Shown here: one piece after another, positions 37,946 through 45,187 of the stretch
Layout of the letters: every line of letters begins with the position of its first letter
How positions within the stretch are numbered: position 1 is the stretch's first letter
Assembly (NCBI GenBank): GCA_964401935.1
Contig: CAYOAL010000006.1
Span: 84,149-148,148, forward strand
Length of the DNA: 64,000 nucleotides
DNA from: JAPYTK01 sp964401935
GTDB lineage: Bacteria; Myxococcota_A; Polyangia; Polyangiales; Polyangiaceae
Reading direction: 5' to 3'
Notes under the pieces: model-generated
What the model was told of the DNA's origin: nothing
Seen by the model: the letters and a program-made list of their open reading frames with translations, nothing else
Database searches by the model: none
Made by a program: the position numbers and the translations under genes

Positions 37946-38947
37946 ATGCCGCCTTCGTCATCGCAGCTGCCGCTCGGCGTGAGCCTCATCTCGGGCTTCC
38001 TCGGGAGCGGTAAGACGACGTTGGTCAACCGCCTGCTCTCCGCCGAGCATGGGGTGCGCATGGGCGTGCTCGTGAACGACTTCGGCGACATCGCCATCGA
38101 CGCCAAGCTCATCGTCAGCGAGCAGAAGGACACGGTCACCCTCGCCAATGGCTGCATCTGTTGCACGCTGCGCGACGACCTCGGCGAGGCGCTCGGGCAG
38201 CTCGCCGAGCGCGACGTCGAGCATGTGGTGGTGGAGGCGAGCGGCATCGCCGATCCGCGGGTGCTCGCCCAGACCCTCATGAACCTCGATCGCGGTCGCC
38301 AGGTGGCGCTCGACGCGGTGGTGGTGGTGGTGGATAGTGAGCAACTCGGCAGCTATTCCCCTGCCGACCGCAGCCTCGCGCGCGACCAGCTCGGTCAGGC
38401 CAACGTGGTGCTGCTCAACAAGATCGATCTGGCCGACGAGCACGCGCTCGCCGTTGCCGAGGAGGAGGCGGAGCGCTTCGCGCCGCGTGCCGCCGTGCTC
38501 CGGACACGACACGCCGACGTGCCCATCGAGCTGCTCCTCGGCGTGGGCCGCTTCGACCCGGAGCAGCTGAAGGAGCAGCGGACCGAACATCACGGCCACG
38601 GCTACCGCACGTGCAGCTTCACCTCGGACGAGCCCCTCACCCTCTCGCGCCTGCGCGAGGCCGCCACCGATCTGCCGCCCAGCGTGTTTCGTGCCAAGGG
38701 CCGCGTGTTCCTGCGCGAGCGCCCCGAGCACGCCTGCGTGTTGCACGTGGTAGGGCGGCGCGCGCGCATCGACTTGGGACCGCCGTGGGGCGAGGAGCGG
38801 CCGCGCACCGAGCTCTCGTTCCTGGGGCGTCACGACCTCGAGAGCGAGGCGATCGAGGCGGCCTTCCAGGCCTGCACCGAGCCTCCGAGCGAGCCCGGCG
38901 TGATGCAGCGGGCGCTCACTTGGCTCAGAACGCGCTGGCCAGGGTGA
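37946..38947 (+). CDS. CobW/COG0523-family GTPase (metal chaperone)
   Basis: A 333-residue G3E GTPase. Walker A GFLGSGKTT (about residues 16-24), the metal-binding GCICC motif (Cys-x-Cys-Cys), EASGIADP for Walker B, and LNKIDLAD for base recognition. The C-terminal CobW domain (RAKGRVFL...HVVGRRARIDLG) is present, with a short His-rich linker (EHHGHG). Family members insert zinc, cobalt or nickel into target proteins. ATG at 37946 chosen. Near a RarD-like exporter gene that runs convergent to it; the metal involved is not evident. Confidence 0.9.
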   Translation: MPPSSSQLPLGVSLISGFLGSGKTTLVNRLLSAEHGVRMGVLVNDFGDIAIDAKLIVSEQKDTVTLANGCICCTLRDDLGEALGQLAERDVEHVVVEASGIADPRVLAQTLMNLDRGRQVALDAVVVVVDSEQLGSYSPADRSLARDQLGQANVVLLNKIDLADEHALAVAEEEAERFAPRAAVLRTRHADVPIELLLGVGRFDPEQLKEQRTEHHGHGYRTCSFTSDEPLTLSRLREAATDLPPSVFRAKGRVFLRERPEHACVLHVVGRRARIDLGPPWGEERPRTELSFLGRHDLESEAIEAAFQACTEPPSEPGVMQRALTWLRTRWPG

Positions 38948-39042
38948 GGGGGGCCGGCCCGCGCGGTCAGGTCTCGGAGCCCGTCTCGAAGGGGGGACGC
39001 GGGCTTCGTTGCTCGAGCGGCGCGGAGGGTTGGTGGCAGACC

Positions 39043-39957
39043 TCAGGCGACGGCACGCGTGGCGATGGGCTCGGGTCGTCTACGGAGGCTGTCGGCGACA
39101 TAGATCGCCACCGCACACCAGATGAGGCTGAAGGCGACGGCGTGCTCGGTGCGGAAGGGCTCCCCGTAGAGGAGCACCGCGGTGCCCAGCTGCATGGTGG
39201 GGGCGAGGTACTGCACCATCCCGAGTGTGGTGTAGCGGAGGCGCCGCGCTGCGCTGGCGAAGGCCAACAGGGGGATGGCGGTGACGACGCCGCTCGCGAT
39301 GAGCAGGGTCGCGGTGGCGCCCCCTGCCGCGGGCAGGTGGCCGAGGGGGGGCTCGAGGAGCGCGAGGTAGAGGATGGCCACCGGCGCGGCGAGACCGGTC
39401 TCGATGGCGAGGCCCTCGAGCGGCGCGATGGGGGCACGCTTGCGGATGAGCCCGTAGCAAGAGAAGGTGACCGCGAGGAGCAGCGACACCCACGGGAGCT
39501 CACCTCGCGCCAGCGTGAGGAAGATCACGGCACCGAGCGCGAGCGCCACCGCGACCGCTTGAAACGGGCGGAGCTTCTCACCGAGGAGGACGCGCCCGAG
39601 CGCCACGTTGATCAGCGGGTTGATGTAGTAGCCGAGGCTCGCCTCGGTGACGCGCCCCACGCTCACCGCCCAGATGAAGATCCCCCAGTTGACGGCGATG
39701 AGGGAGGTGGACGCGAGCATCGCCCACCGTTTGCGCGGCTCGGCCATCACCGCCGCGGCCTGCCGAAAGCGGCCGAGGAAGACCAGCGCGACCACCAGGA
39801 ACCCGAGCGACCACACGACGCGGTGGGCGAGTACCTCGGCGGCTGGGATGGCTGCGAGCTGCTTCCAGTAGATGGGGAACAACCCCCAGAGGCCATAGGC
39901 CAATACCGCCATCCACAAGCCGCGCGTTGGGCTCTCGTCTTCCTGGGGGGCGACCAT
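39043..39957 (-). CDS. rarD: RarD-like EamA-family transporter
   Basis: A 304-residue inner-membrane protein with ten predicted helices in two EamA halves. The start GLWMAVLAYGLWGLFPIYWKQL and the motifs HRVVWSL, LGYYINPLINV and GMVQYLAPTMQL are the strong signatures of the RarD subgroup of the drug/metabolite transporter family. Function is metabolite export, unknown substrate. ATG at 39957 chosen (GTG-less extension to 40023 is unlikely). Divergent from the globin gene. Confidence 0.92.
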   Translation of the reverse strand: MVAPQEDESPTRGLWMAVLAYGLWGLFPIYWKQLAAIPAAEVLAHRVVWSLGFLVVALVFLGRFRQAAAVMAEPRKRWAMLASTSLIAVNWGIFIWAVSVGRVTEASLGYYINPLINVALGRVLLGEKLRPFQAVAVALALGAVIFLTLARGELPWVSLLLAVTFSCYGLIRKRAPIAPLEGLAIETGLAAPVAILYLALLEPPLGHLPAAGGATATLLIASGVVTAIPLLAFASAARRLRYTTLGMVQYLAPTMQLGTAVLLYGEPFRTEHAVAFSLIWCAVAIYVADSLRRRPEPIATRAVA

Positions 39958-40046
39958 ACCGCGGCAACATAAGAGCGGGCGCGGCGCGAGCCAGCGCCAA
40001 TCATCTCGGGCGCGCTGGACCACGCGGGGGCGTTCCTCAGCAAACC

Positions 40047-40064
40047 ATCACGAAAGGATCACGA
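40047..40064. promoter_or_regulatory. PhoB-box-like 11-bp-spaced direct repeat upstream of globin gene
   Basis: ATCACGA-AAGG-ATCACGA: two identical 7-bp direct repeats separated by 4 bp, with a degenerate third copy one 11-bp period earlier (about 40036-40042). OmpR/PhoB-type winged helices bind exactly this arrangement as head-to-tail dimers. It is 56 bp before the globin ATG, and such a winged helix is encoded two genes on. Confidence 0.55.
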
Positions 40065-40119
40065 GACCCTCCAGCATGACTTTTCCGACGCGGTTACGGT
40101 GGGCGCTGGAGGAATCGAC

Positions 40120-40551
40120 ATGAGTCTGAATACCGATGTGCTTCGTTCGAGCTTCGCGCTGGTGGTGGAACGCAACCCGGCCGTGGTGGCCCGCTTCTAC
40201 GAGATCTTCTTCGAGCGCTACCCCCAGGTGAAGCCCCTCTTCGGCCAGCGCAACACCGCGCAGACCCAGCAGAAAATGCTCACCGAGGCGCTCGTCGCGG
40301 TGATCGACCACCTCGAGGACGCCCCCTGGCTCACCGAGCAGCTCCAGGCGATCGGGGGCAAACACGTCGACTACGGCGTGACCGACGAGATGTACGACTG
40401 GGTTGGAGAGTGCCTGTTGGCGGCGCTCGCCGAGGTGGCCGCGGACGCGTGGACCTCCGAGGTCGAGGAGGCCTGGGTGGCCGCCTACGGCGCCATCAAG
40501 TCGCTGTGCCTGGAGGGGGCCGAGCGAGCCCGCACCTCCGCGGTGGCGTGA
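40120..40551 (+). CDS. Single-domain haemoglobin (Vitreoscilla-type globin)
   Basis: A 143-residue 3-on-3 globin. Compared with Vitreoscilla haemoglobin from memory: RFYEIFFERYPQVKPLF holds the B10 Tyr27 and the CD-corner Phe, the E-helix Gln (Gln50 or 51), and GGKHVDYGV gives the proximal F8 His82. All haem-pocket residues are therefore present, so it should bind haem and O2/NO/H2S-type ligands. A strong ribosome-binding site (GGAGG, 40108-40112) precedes the ATG. It lies 78 bp upstream of a regulator that ends in a homologous globin domain, and downstream of the 11-bp-spaced direct repeat. Confidence 0.9.
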   Translation: MSLNTDVLRSSFALVVERNPAVVARFYEIFFERYPQVKPLFGQRNTAQTQQKMLTEALVAVIDHLEDAPWLTEQLQAIGGKHVDYGVTDEMYDWVGECLLAALAEVAADAWTSEVEEAWVAAYGAIKSLCLEGAERARTSAVA

Positions 40552-40629
40552 CACCCCTCCGGGGGCGTTTCGCTCCCCGAGCACATTGACTAGCCTGTCT
40601 CCTCGCGCCTTGTTGGGCGGGAGGAGACC

Positions 40630-42831
40630 CTGACCTTCGACGACTTCGAGATCGACACGTCGCGGTTCGAGCTGCGCCGCGGCGGACAGACCGTGGAGGT
40701 CGAGCCGCGCGTGCTCGATCTGATCGTGTATCTCGCCGCGCAGGCTCCACGGGTGGTGACCCGCGACGAGCTCCTCGAGAAGGTGTGGCGCGGCGCGAGC
40801 GTGAGCGACGCCGCCCTCTCGCGAGCGGTGCGGGAGGCGCGTCGCGCGCTCGGCGATGACGGCGCCGCGCAGCGCATCATCAAGACCGTTCACGGACGCG
40901 GATACAGCTTCGTCGCCACCGAACGACGCGCCGACGCGGCCCCGGCTCGACCCCCGGCCTCCCTCGGCGCGACGGCGTTCTTCGGGCGAGGGTCGCACCT
41001 CGAGCGCCTCGTGGGCCTCGCCGAGGCGTGTGTGCGTGGGGCGGGCGCGGTGGTCCTCGTGGAGGGCGAGGCGGGCATCGGGAAGAGCTGCTTGCTCGAC
41101 CAGCTCCTCGTGCGCGCCAGCGAGCTCGAGCTCGCGGTGGCGAGCGGCCGCTGCTCCGCTGCGGAGGGGGCCCCTGCCCTGTGGCCGTGGGTTCAGGTGT
41201 TGCGCGCGCTCGAGAGCGGCTTGGGGGAAGGGGCGCTCGAGGCGTTGGACGGCGCGGCCTGGGCTATCCTCGCCCCCCACGTGGGCCGAGCGGCCAGCGC
41301 GCCGCACCTCGACGACCCATTCCCTGTGATCGACGCTACCGGTCGCCTGCTCGCGGCTTGCGCGCGGCAACGCCCGCTGCTCGTCGCCGTCGACGACCTC
41401 CACGTCGCCGACTCGGGGTCGCGGGCGATGGCCACCTGGCTCGCCAACGAGCTCGCGGCCGAGCGCGTGCTGCTGCTCTTGACGACGCGCGATGGTGGGC
41501 GCGGGCTCCCTCTCGCGGCTCCCTTGGGCGACGTGCTGCGGGAACGTGCCCATCGGTTGCGCCTCGAAGGGCTCGACCGAGAGAGCGTCCGCGCCTGGCT
41601 CGCGGTGGCGCGAGGGGAGGAGGTGTCCGACGCCGTGGTGCGACAGGTCACCATCAGCACCGGCGGCAACCCCCTCCACATCCGCCAGCTGTTGTGGAGC
41701 GCGGAAGGCGCCGAGCTCGATCGGGTGCTGTCGGACGGGCTGCCCCGCGAGCTCCGTGAGGCGATCGCGGTCCGTCTCGGCCGGCTGCCCCCCTCGAAGC
41801 GGGATGTGTTGGTCGCGGCGGCGGTCGCGGGATCCACGTTCACCACCGGCGGGCTCGCGTCGGGCCTCGACCGTCCGATCGACGAGGTGCTCCCCGCCGT
41901 GGAGAGCCTCCTCGCCGAGGGGTGGCTGCGCCGCTCCACCGAGGTGGTGGGCACCCTCGAGCTCCCCCACGCGGCGATCCGCGCTGCCATCTACGAGGCG
42001 GTGGAGCCAAGCGAGCGGATGCAGCACCACGACCGCATGGGGCGTGCGCTCGCGGCAGCCGCGGGCAACGGTGCCTCCGTGGAGCGCGCCGCCTATCACC
42101 TCACGCGAGCAGCCCCCGCCACGCGCGTCGAGCTTGGCGTGGAGTACGCCCACCGAGCCGCGCTCGAGGCCTTTCACAAGGGGGCCTACGACCGTTGCGC
42201 CGCGTTCTGCGAGGCCGCGCTCGACGGCATGGGCCTCGCTGATCGACCCTTCCCCGCGCGCCGCGAGGTGGCGCTGTTGCTCGCCTCGGCCAAAGGGCGC
42301 GACGGTGATCTCGCCGCCGCCGCCGTTCTCTTTCGGGGGGCGGCGCGTCTGACCGAGGTGCCCCATCGCGCTCACCCGCTGCTCGATCAGCGTGAGCTCG
42401 CCATCGTGAGGGACACCCTCGCCGCGGTCGTGCCTCGCCTCGAGCCGCTCGTCGAGCGGATCTACGACCTCCTCTTCACGCGTCACCCGGCCGTGAAAGG
42501 GCTGTTCCAGCGAAATCGCCCCGAGCTTCAGGTGGTGATGCTGGCCGAGACCCTCACCTCCATCATCGATCACTACGAGGATACGCCGTGGCTCGACGAG
42601 ACGCTCTCTCGGCTCGGTCGCGGTCACGTGCACTACGGCGTGACCGACGAGATGTTCGGTTGGCTCGGCGAGGCCCTCCTCGACAGTCTGCGTGAGGAGC
42701 TCGGGGAGCAGTGGTCGGCGGACGTCGCGGGCGCTTGGGAGCACGCCTTCCAGAGCATCTCGGCCATCATGATCGGCGCGATGCGAGACACCCGCGAACA
42801 GCTTGCCGTGCGGCGCCTGGCCCGGGCGTGA
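40630..42831 (+). CDS. Fusion regulator: winged-helix DNA-binding domain, STAND ATPase, C-terminal globin
   Basis: 733 residues if it starts at CTG 40630; no ATG/GTG/TTG gives an intact N-terminus, and GGAGGAG (40620-40626) lies just upstream. Residues about 1-95 are an OmpR/PhoB-type winged helix (VEPRVLDLIVYLA...VRRLGDDG-like ending TVHGRGYSFVA). About 115-470 is an AAA_16/STAND ATPase: Walker A GEAGIGKS with Lys152, Walker B AVDDLH with Asp255/256. About 595-725 is a globin: Tyr612 (B10), a Gln in LQVVML (E7 position), His666 (F8) in RGHVHYGV. The end strongly resembles the neighbouring globin. Inference: a haem-based gas or redox sensor controlling transcription. GTG 40693 would truncate the winged helix. 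Confidence 0.88.
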   Translation: MTFDDFEIDTSRFELRRGGQTVEVEPRVLDLIVYLAAQAPRVVTRDELLEKVWRGASVSDAALSRAVREARRALGDDGAAQRIIKTVHGRGYSFVATERRADAAPARPPASLGATAFFGRGSHLERLVGLAEACVRGAGAVVLVEGEAGIGKSCLLDQLLVRASELELAVASGRCSAAEGAPALWPWVQVLRALESGLGEGALEALDGAAWAILAPHVGRAASAPHLDDPFPVIDATGRLLAACARQRPLLVAVDDLHVADSGSRAMATWLANELAAERVLLLLTTRDGGRGLPLAAPLGDVLRERAHRLRLEGLDRESVRAWLAVARGEEVSDAVVRQVTISTGGNPLHIRQLLWSAEGAELDRVLSDGLPRELREAIAVRLGRLPPSKRDVLVAAAVAGSTFTTGGLASGLDRPIDEVLPAVESLLAEGWLRRSTEVVGTLELPHAAIRAAIYEAVEPSERMQHHDRMGRALAAAAGNGASVERAAYHLTRAAPATRVELGVEYAHRAALEAFHKGAYDRCAAFCEAALDGMGLADRPFPARREVALLLASAKGRDGDLAAAAVLFRGAARLTEVPHRAHPLLDQRELAIVRDTLAAVVPRLEPLVERIYDLLFTRHPAVKGLFQRNRPELQVVMLAETLTSIIDHYEDTPWLDETLSRLGRGHVHYGVTDEMFGWLGEALLDSLREELGEQWSADVAGAWEHAFQSISAIMIGAMRDTREQLAVRRLARA

Positions 42832-43026
42832 GCGCAACGCGCGCACCAGGCTCCGAACCGTGTCGCTCGCGCTCTGTGACGCCTACGGCGGCGCCATCGA
42901 CGATGTCGACGCGACCGTCCATGGACGTCGCACGTCGCTGACCGAAGCGCGCATTCGACCATGGTCGCGGGCGCGCCAGCCTCGGGCGCTCTTGTCGCGC
43001 CCTCGAAGCAATGACAAAGCCGATCC

Positions 43027-44403
43027 ATGGTGGGACGTCAGGGGCACGCGGCGGGCGCGATGGTGTTTTGGGCTGCGCTCGTGGGGGCGGCATGTGGCGA
43101 CGCCGCGACGGTGGCCGATCCGCCTGCGTCCGCCGGCGGCGTCGGTGAGCCCTGCTACCCCAACGACACCTGCGACGCGGAGCTGCGCTGCGAGCAGGGC
43201 CGCTGCGAGGAGGGGGACGGGGTCCCGTCGTGCGGCGACGGTCGGTGCGACGACGAAGAGACGTTCGAAGCGTGCCCCGAGGACTGTGACGCGCCACCCC
43301 TGCCCTGTGGAGACGACGTTTGCGACGCGAGCGAGGACTTCGAGAGCTGCCCTGAAGACTGTCCGCCCCCGTCGCTCCCGAGACGCGTGGACGTGCTCGT
43401 GGTGCTCGACGACTCCGGGTCCATGTCTGAGGAGCAGAGCCTGGTCGCCGCCGCCCTCCGGACGCTCCCCGCCGCGCTGGATGACGGCAGCGGCGCTCCG
43501 GACCTCCACATCGGCGTCGTATCCACCGACATGGGAGTGGGTGACGTCGTGGTGCCAACCTGCTCCACGGGCGGGGAAGGCGGCGCGCTGCTCGTCCCGG
43601 CGAGCTGCGACTTTCTCGGATCTCCGTATCTCATCGACGCGCCCCCCATCGGCTGCACGGTGACGGCGAACGCCTTTGGCGCCTGTACGGCTCACGACTG
43701 CTCGACCAACCACTGCACCGAAGGAGCCCTCGTCGTCGATCCGGACAGCGGCTGTCCACGCTGTCGAAACTTCGACGAAGCCATCAACGACGCCGCCGCG
43801 TGTCTCGCGTCCCTCGGCACCGGCGGTTGTGGGTTCGAGCGCCCCCTCGACGCGATGCGCGCTGCGCTCGACGCCCACCCGGCGAACGCGGGGTTCTTGC
43901 GCGACGACTCCGTCCTGGCCGTGCTGTTCGTCGGCGACGAGGATGACTGCTCGGCGGTGGAACCGCACAGCTTCTACGATCTTAACAACGTCGCGCTCGG
44001 CGATCCGAGCTTTCGGTGCTTTCACCAGAGCGTGACCTGTGACGACAACCACGCCCAGATCGGGCCCCACGAAGGATGCAGCGCGCTGGAGTCGCCGACC
44101 GCGCTCCTCACCAACGTTTCGGAGTACGTCGCGTTCGTCTCCGCCTTGCGCGATCCTGGGCGCCTCGTGCTCCACGGCATCGTCGGCGCCACGAACGGCG
44201 GCAGCGTGGTGGTGAGTGAGCTCGGCGGACCGCGGCTCGATCCGACCTGCACCGACGCGACCGGCTCGGCCTTCCCTGGGTTCCGACTCGAGGCCTTCGT
44301 GAACGCGCTCGAAGGTGGTGGAGTGGGCTCGGTCTGCGGCGCGCTCGTCCCCTACGACCTGTCGGGCTTCGCGGCGCGCATCCGCTACGCGCTCCGTCGC
44401 TGA
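43027..44403 (+). CDS. vWA-domain secreted lipoprotein with Cys-rich repeats
   Basis: A 458-residue lipoprotein (lipobox LVGAACGD). Residues about 45-115 hold two repeats of the CGDGxCDxxExFExCPEDC type, common in myxobacterial secreted proteins. A von Willebrand A domain starts at VDVLVVLDDSGSMSEEQ, with an intact MIDAS DxSxS, and extends to about residue 400, interrupted by Cys-rich inserts (NHCTEG, CPRCRNF). It probably binds Ca2+/Mg2+ and a protein or glycan ligand at the surface. ATG at 43027 chosen; ATG 43060 is possible. About 195 bp separate it from the fusion regulator. Confidence 0.82.
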   Translation: MVGRQGHAAGAMVFWAALVGAACGDAATVADPPASAGGVGEPCYPNDTCDAELRCEQGRCEEGDGVPSCGDGRCDDEETFEACPEDCDAPPLPCGDDVCDASEDFESCPEDCPPPSLPRRVDVLVVLDDSGSMSEEQSLVAAALRTLPAALDDGSGAPDLHIGVVSTDMGVGDVVVPTCSTGGEGGALLVPASCDFLGSPYLIDAPPIGCTVTANAFGACTAHDCSTNHCTEGALVVDPDSGCPRCRNFDEAINDAAACLASLGTGGCGFERPLDAMRAALDAHPANAGFLRDDSVLAVLFVGDEDDCSAVEPHSFYDLNNVALGDPSFRCFHQSVTCDDNHAQIGPHEGCSALESPTALLTNVSEYVAFVSALRDPGRLVLHGIVGATNGGSVVVSELGGPRLDPTCTDATGSAFPGFRLEAFVNALEGGGVGSVCGALVPYDLSGFAARIRYALRR

Positions 44404-44542
44404 CGGTCGTCTCGGCGGACGGGAGCTCGTGTGAGCTGGGTGAAGCGTGGACGCGCCACGGGCAGGGCCCCGGCGACTGGGCCAGAAAGGGACAGCCGGC
44501 GGCAAGAAGGGGCAACATTCTCCCCTGGCCAGGGGCGCGGGC

Positions 44543-44558
44543 TGGCACGAAGATTGGA
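44543..44558 (+). promoter_or_regulatory. Candidate sigma-54 promoter upstream of receiver gene
   Basis: TGGCACGAAGATTGGA closely matches the sigma-54 consensus TGGCACG-N4-TTGC: perfect -24 element, correct spacing, -12 element GG instead of GC. Transcription would begin near 44569. The cluster ends with an NtrC-type activator, the usual partner. Confidence 0.5.
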
Positions 44559-44571
44559 TACGTCGATCCCC

Positions 44572-45093
44572 ATGGGGAACTCTCTTCCGTGGGTACCGGG
44601 CGGCTCCTGGAGCGAGCCCGACGACCAGGAGGACACCTATGACGATCTCCGCCCCTCGAGCGATTGGTTGAGCGGACGCCGCCTGTCGCGCCCGCACACC
44701 GTCGCCGTCGCCGAGGATGACGGCGACATGCGCAGCCTCCTCGTCGCCGAGCTCCGGCGCGACGGCTACGAGGTGTGCGAGCTGAAAGATGGTCACGCGC
44801 TGATGGAGTATCTTCGAGCGCTCATGGATCCGGAGGTGGGCGAAGAGCCCCCGGATCTCATCGTGACGGACATCCGCATGCCTGGATGCTCGGGCATGGA
44901 CATCCTCGACTTCCTCCACCAGCTTCAGTGGGACATCCCGGTGATCCTCATCACCGCCTTCGGCGACCGCCCCACGCACACCGAAGCGCAAGCTCTCGGA
45001 GCGGTGCGGGTGCTCGACAAGCCGTTCCAACTCACCGAGCTGAAGGCGTCGATCTACGCGGCGGTGGTCGACCGCGACGCCGGGTCCGTTTGA
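44572..45093 (+). CDS. Single-domain response regulator
   Basis: A 173-residue protein from ATG 44572 or 141 residues from TTG 44668. The receiver domain (from TVAVAEDDGDM) has the acidic pair, the phospho-acceptor Asp in LIVTDIRMPG, Thr in LITAFGD and Lys in VLDKPF, so it is phosphorylatable. No output domain, so it probably relays phosphate. If the sigma-54 site is real, the ATG at 44572 would be nearly leaderless; the TTG, which overlaps a short leader ORF stop, fits better. Encoded before a histidine kinase and an NtrC-type regulator. Confidence 0.8.
   Translation: MGNSLPWVPGGSWSEPDDQEDTYDDLRPSSDWLSGRRLSRPHTVAVAEDDGDMRSLLVAELRRDGYEVCELKDGHALMEYLRALMDPEVGEEPPDLIVTDIRMPGCSGMDILDFLHQLQWDIPVILITAFGDRPTHTEAQALGAVRVLDKPFQLTELKASIYAAVVDRDAGSV
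44639..44671 (+). other. Short leader ORF (10 codons) coupled to receiver gene
   Basis: AGGAGG (44627-44632) with ideal 6-nt spacing precedes ATG 44639, giving MTISAPRAIG and a TGA whose first three bases overlap TTG (44668-44670) in the receiver frame (TTGA). That is the geometry of translational coupling. It may instead reflect a frameshift error. Confidence 0.35.
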
Positions 45094-45187
45094 AGGGTTC
45101 TCGCCTGGAGCCGGCACCCCCTGAGCGAGCGGCGGTGCGTTCTCGCTTGCCAGCTCAGCGGATCGGCTGAATGAGAGCGTCTGGCCC

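Noticed and set aside
42832..43026. A gene between the fusion regulator and the vWA lipoprotein
   Set aside because: Only 195 bp with no ribosome-binding site or conserved motif; open frames there are shadows.
45113..45126. GG-N10-GC upstream of the histidine kinase as sigma-54 promoter
   Set aside because: Only GGCAC matches; the -12 side (GAGC) is poor. Kept as a remark in the kinase entry, not as a feature.
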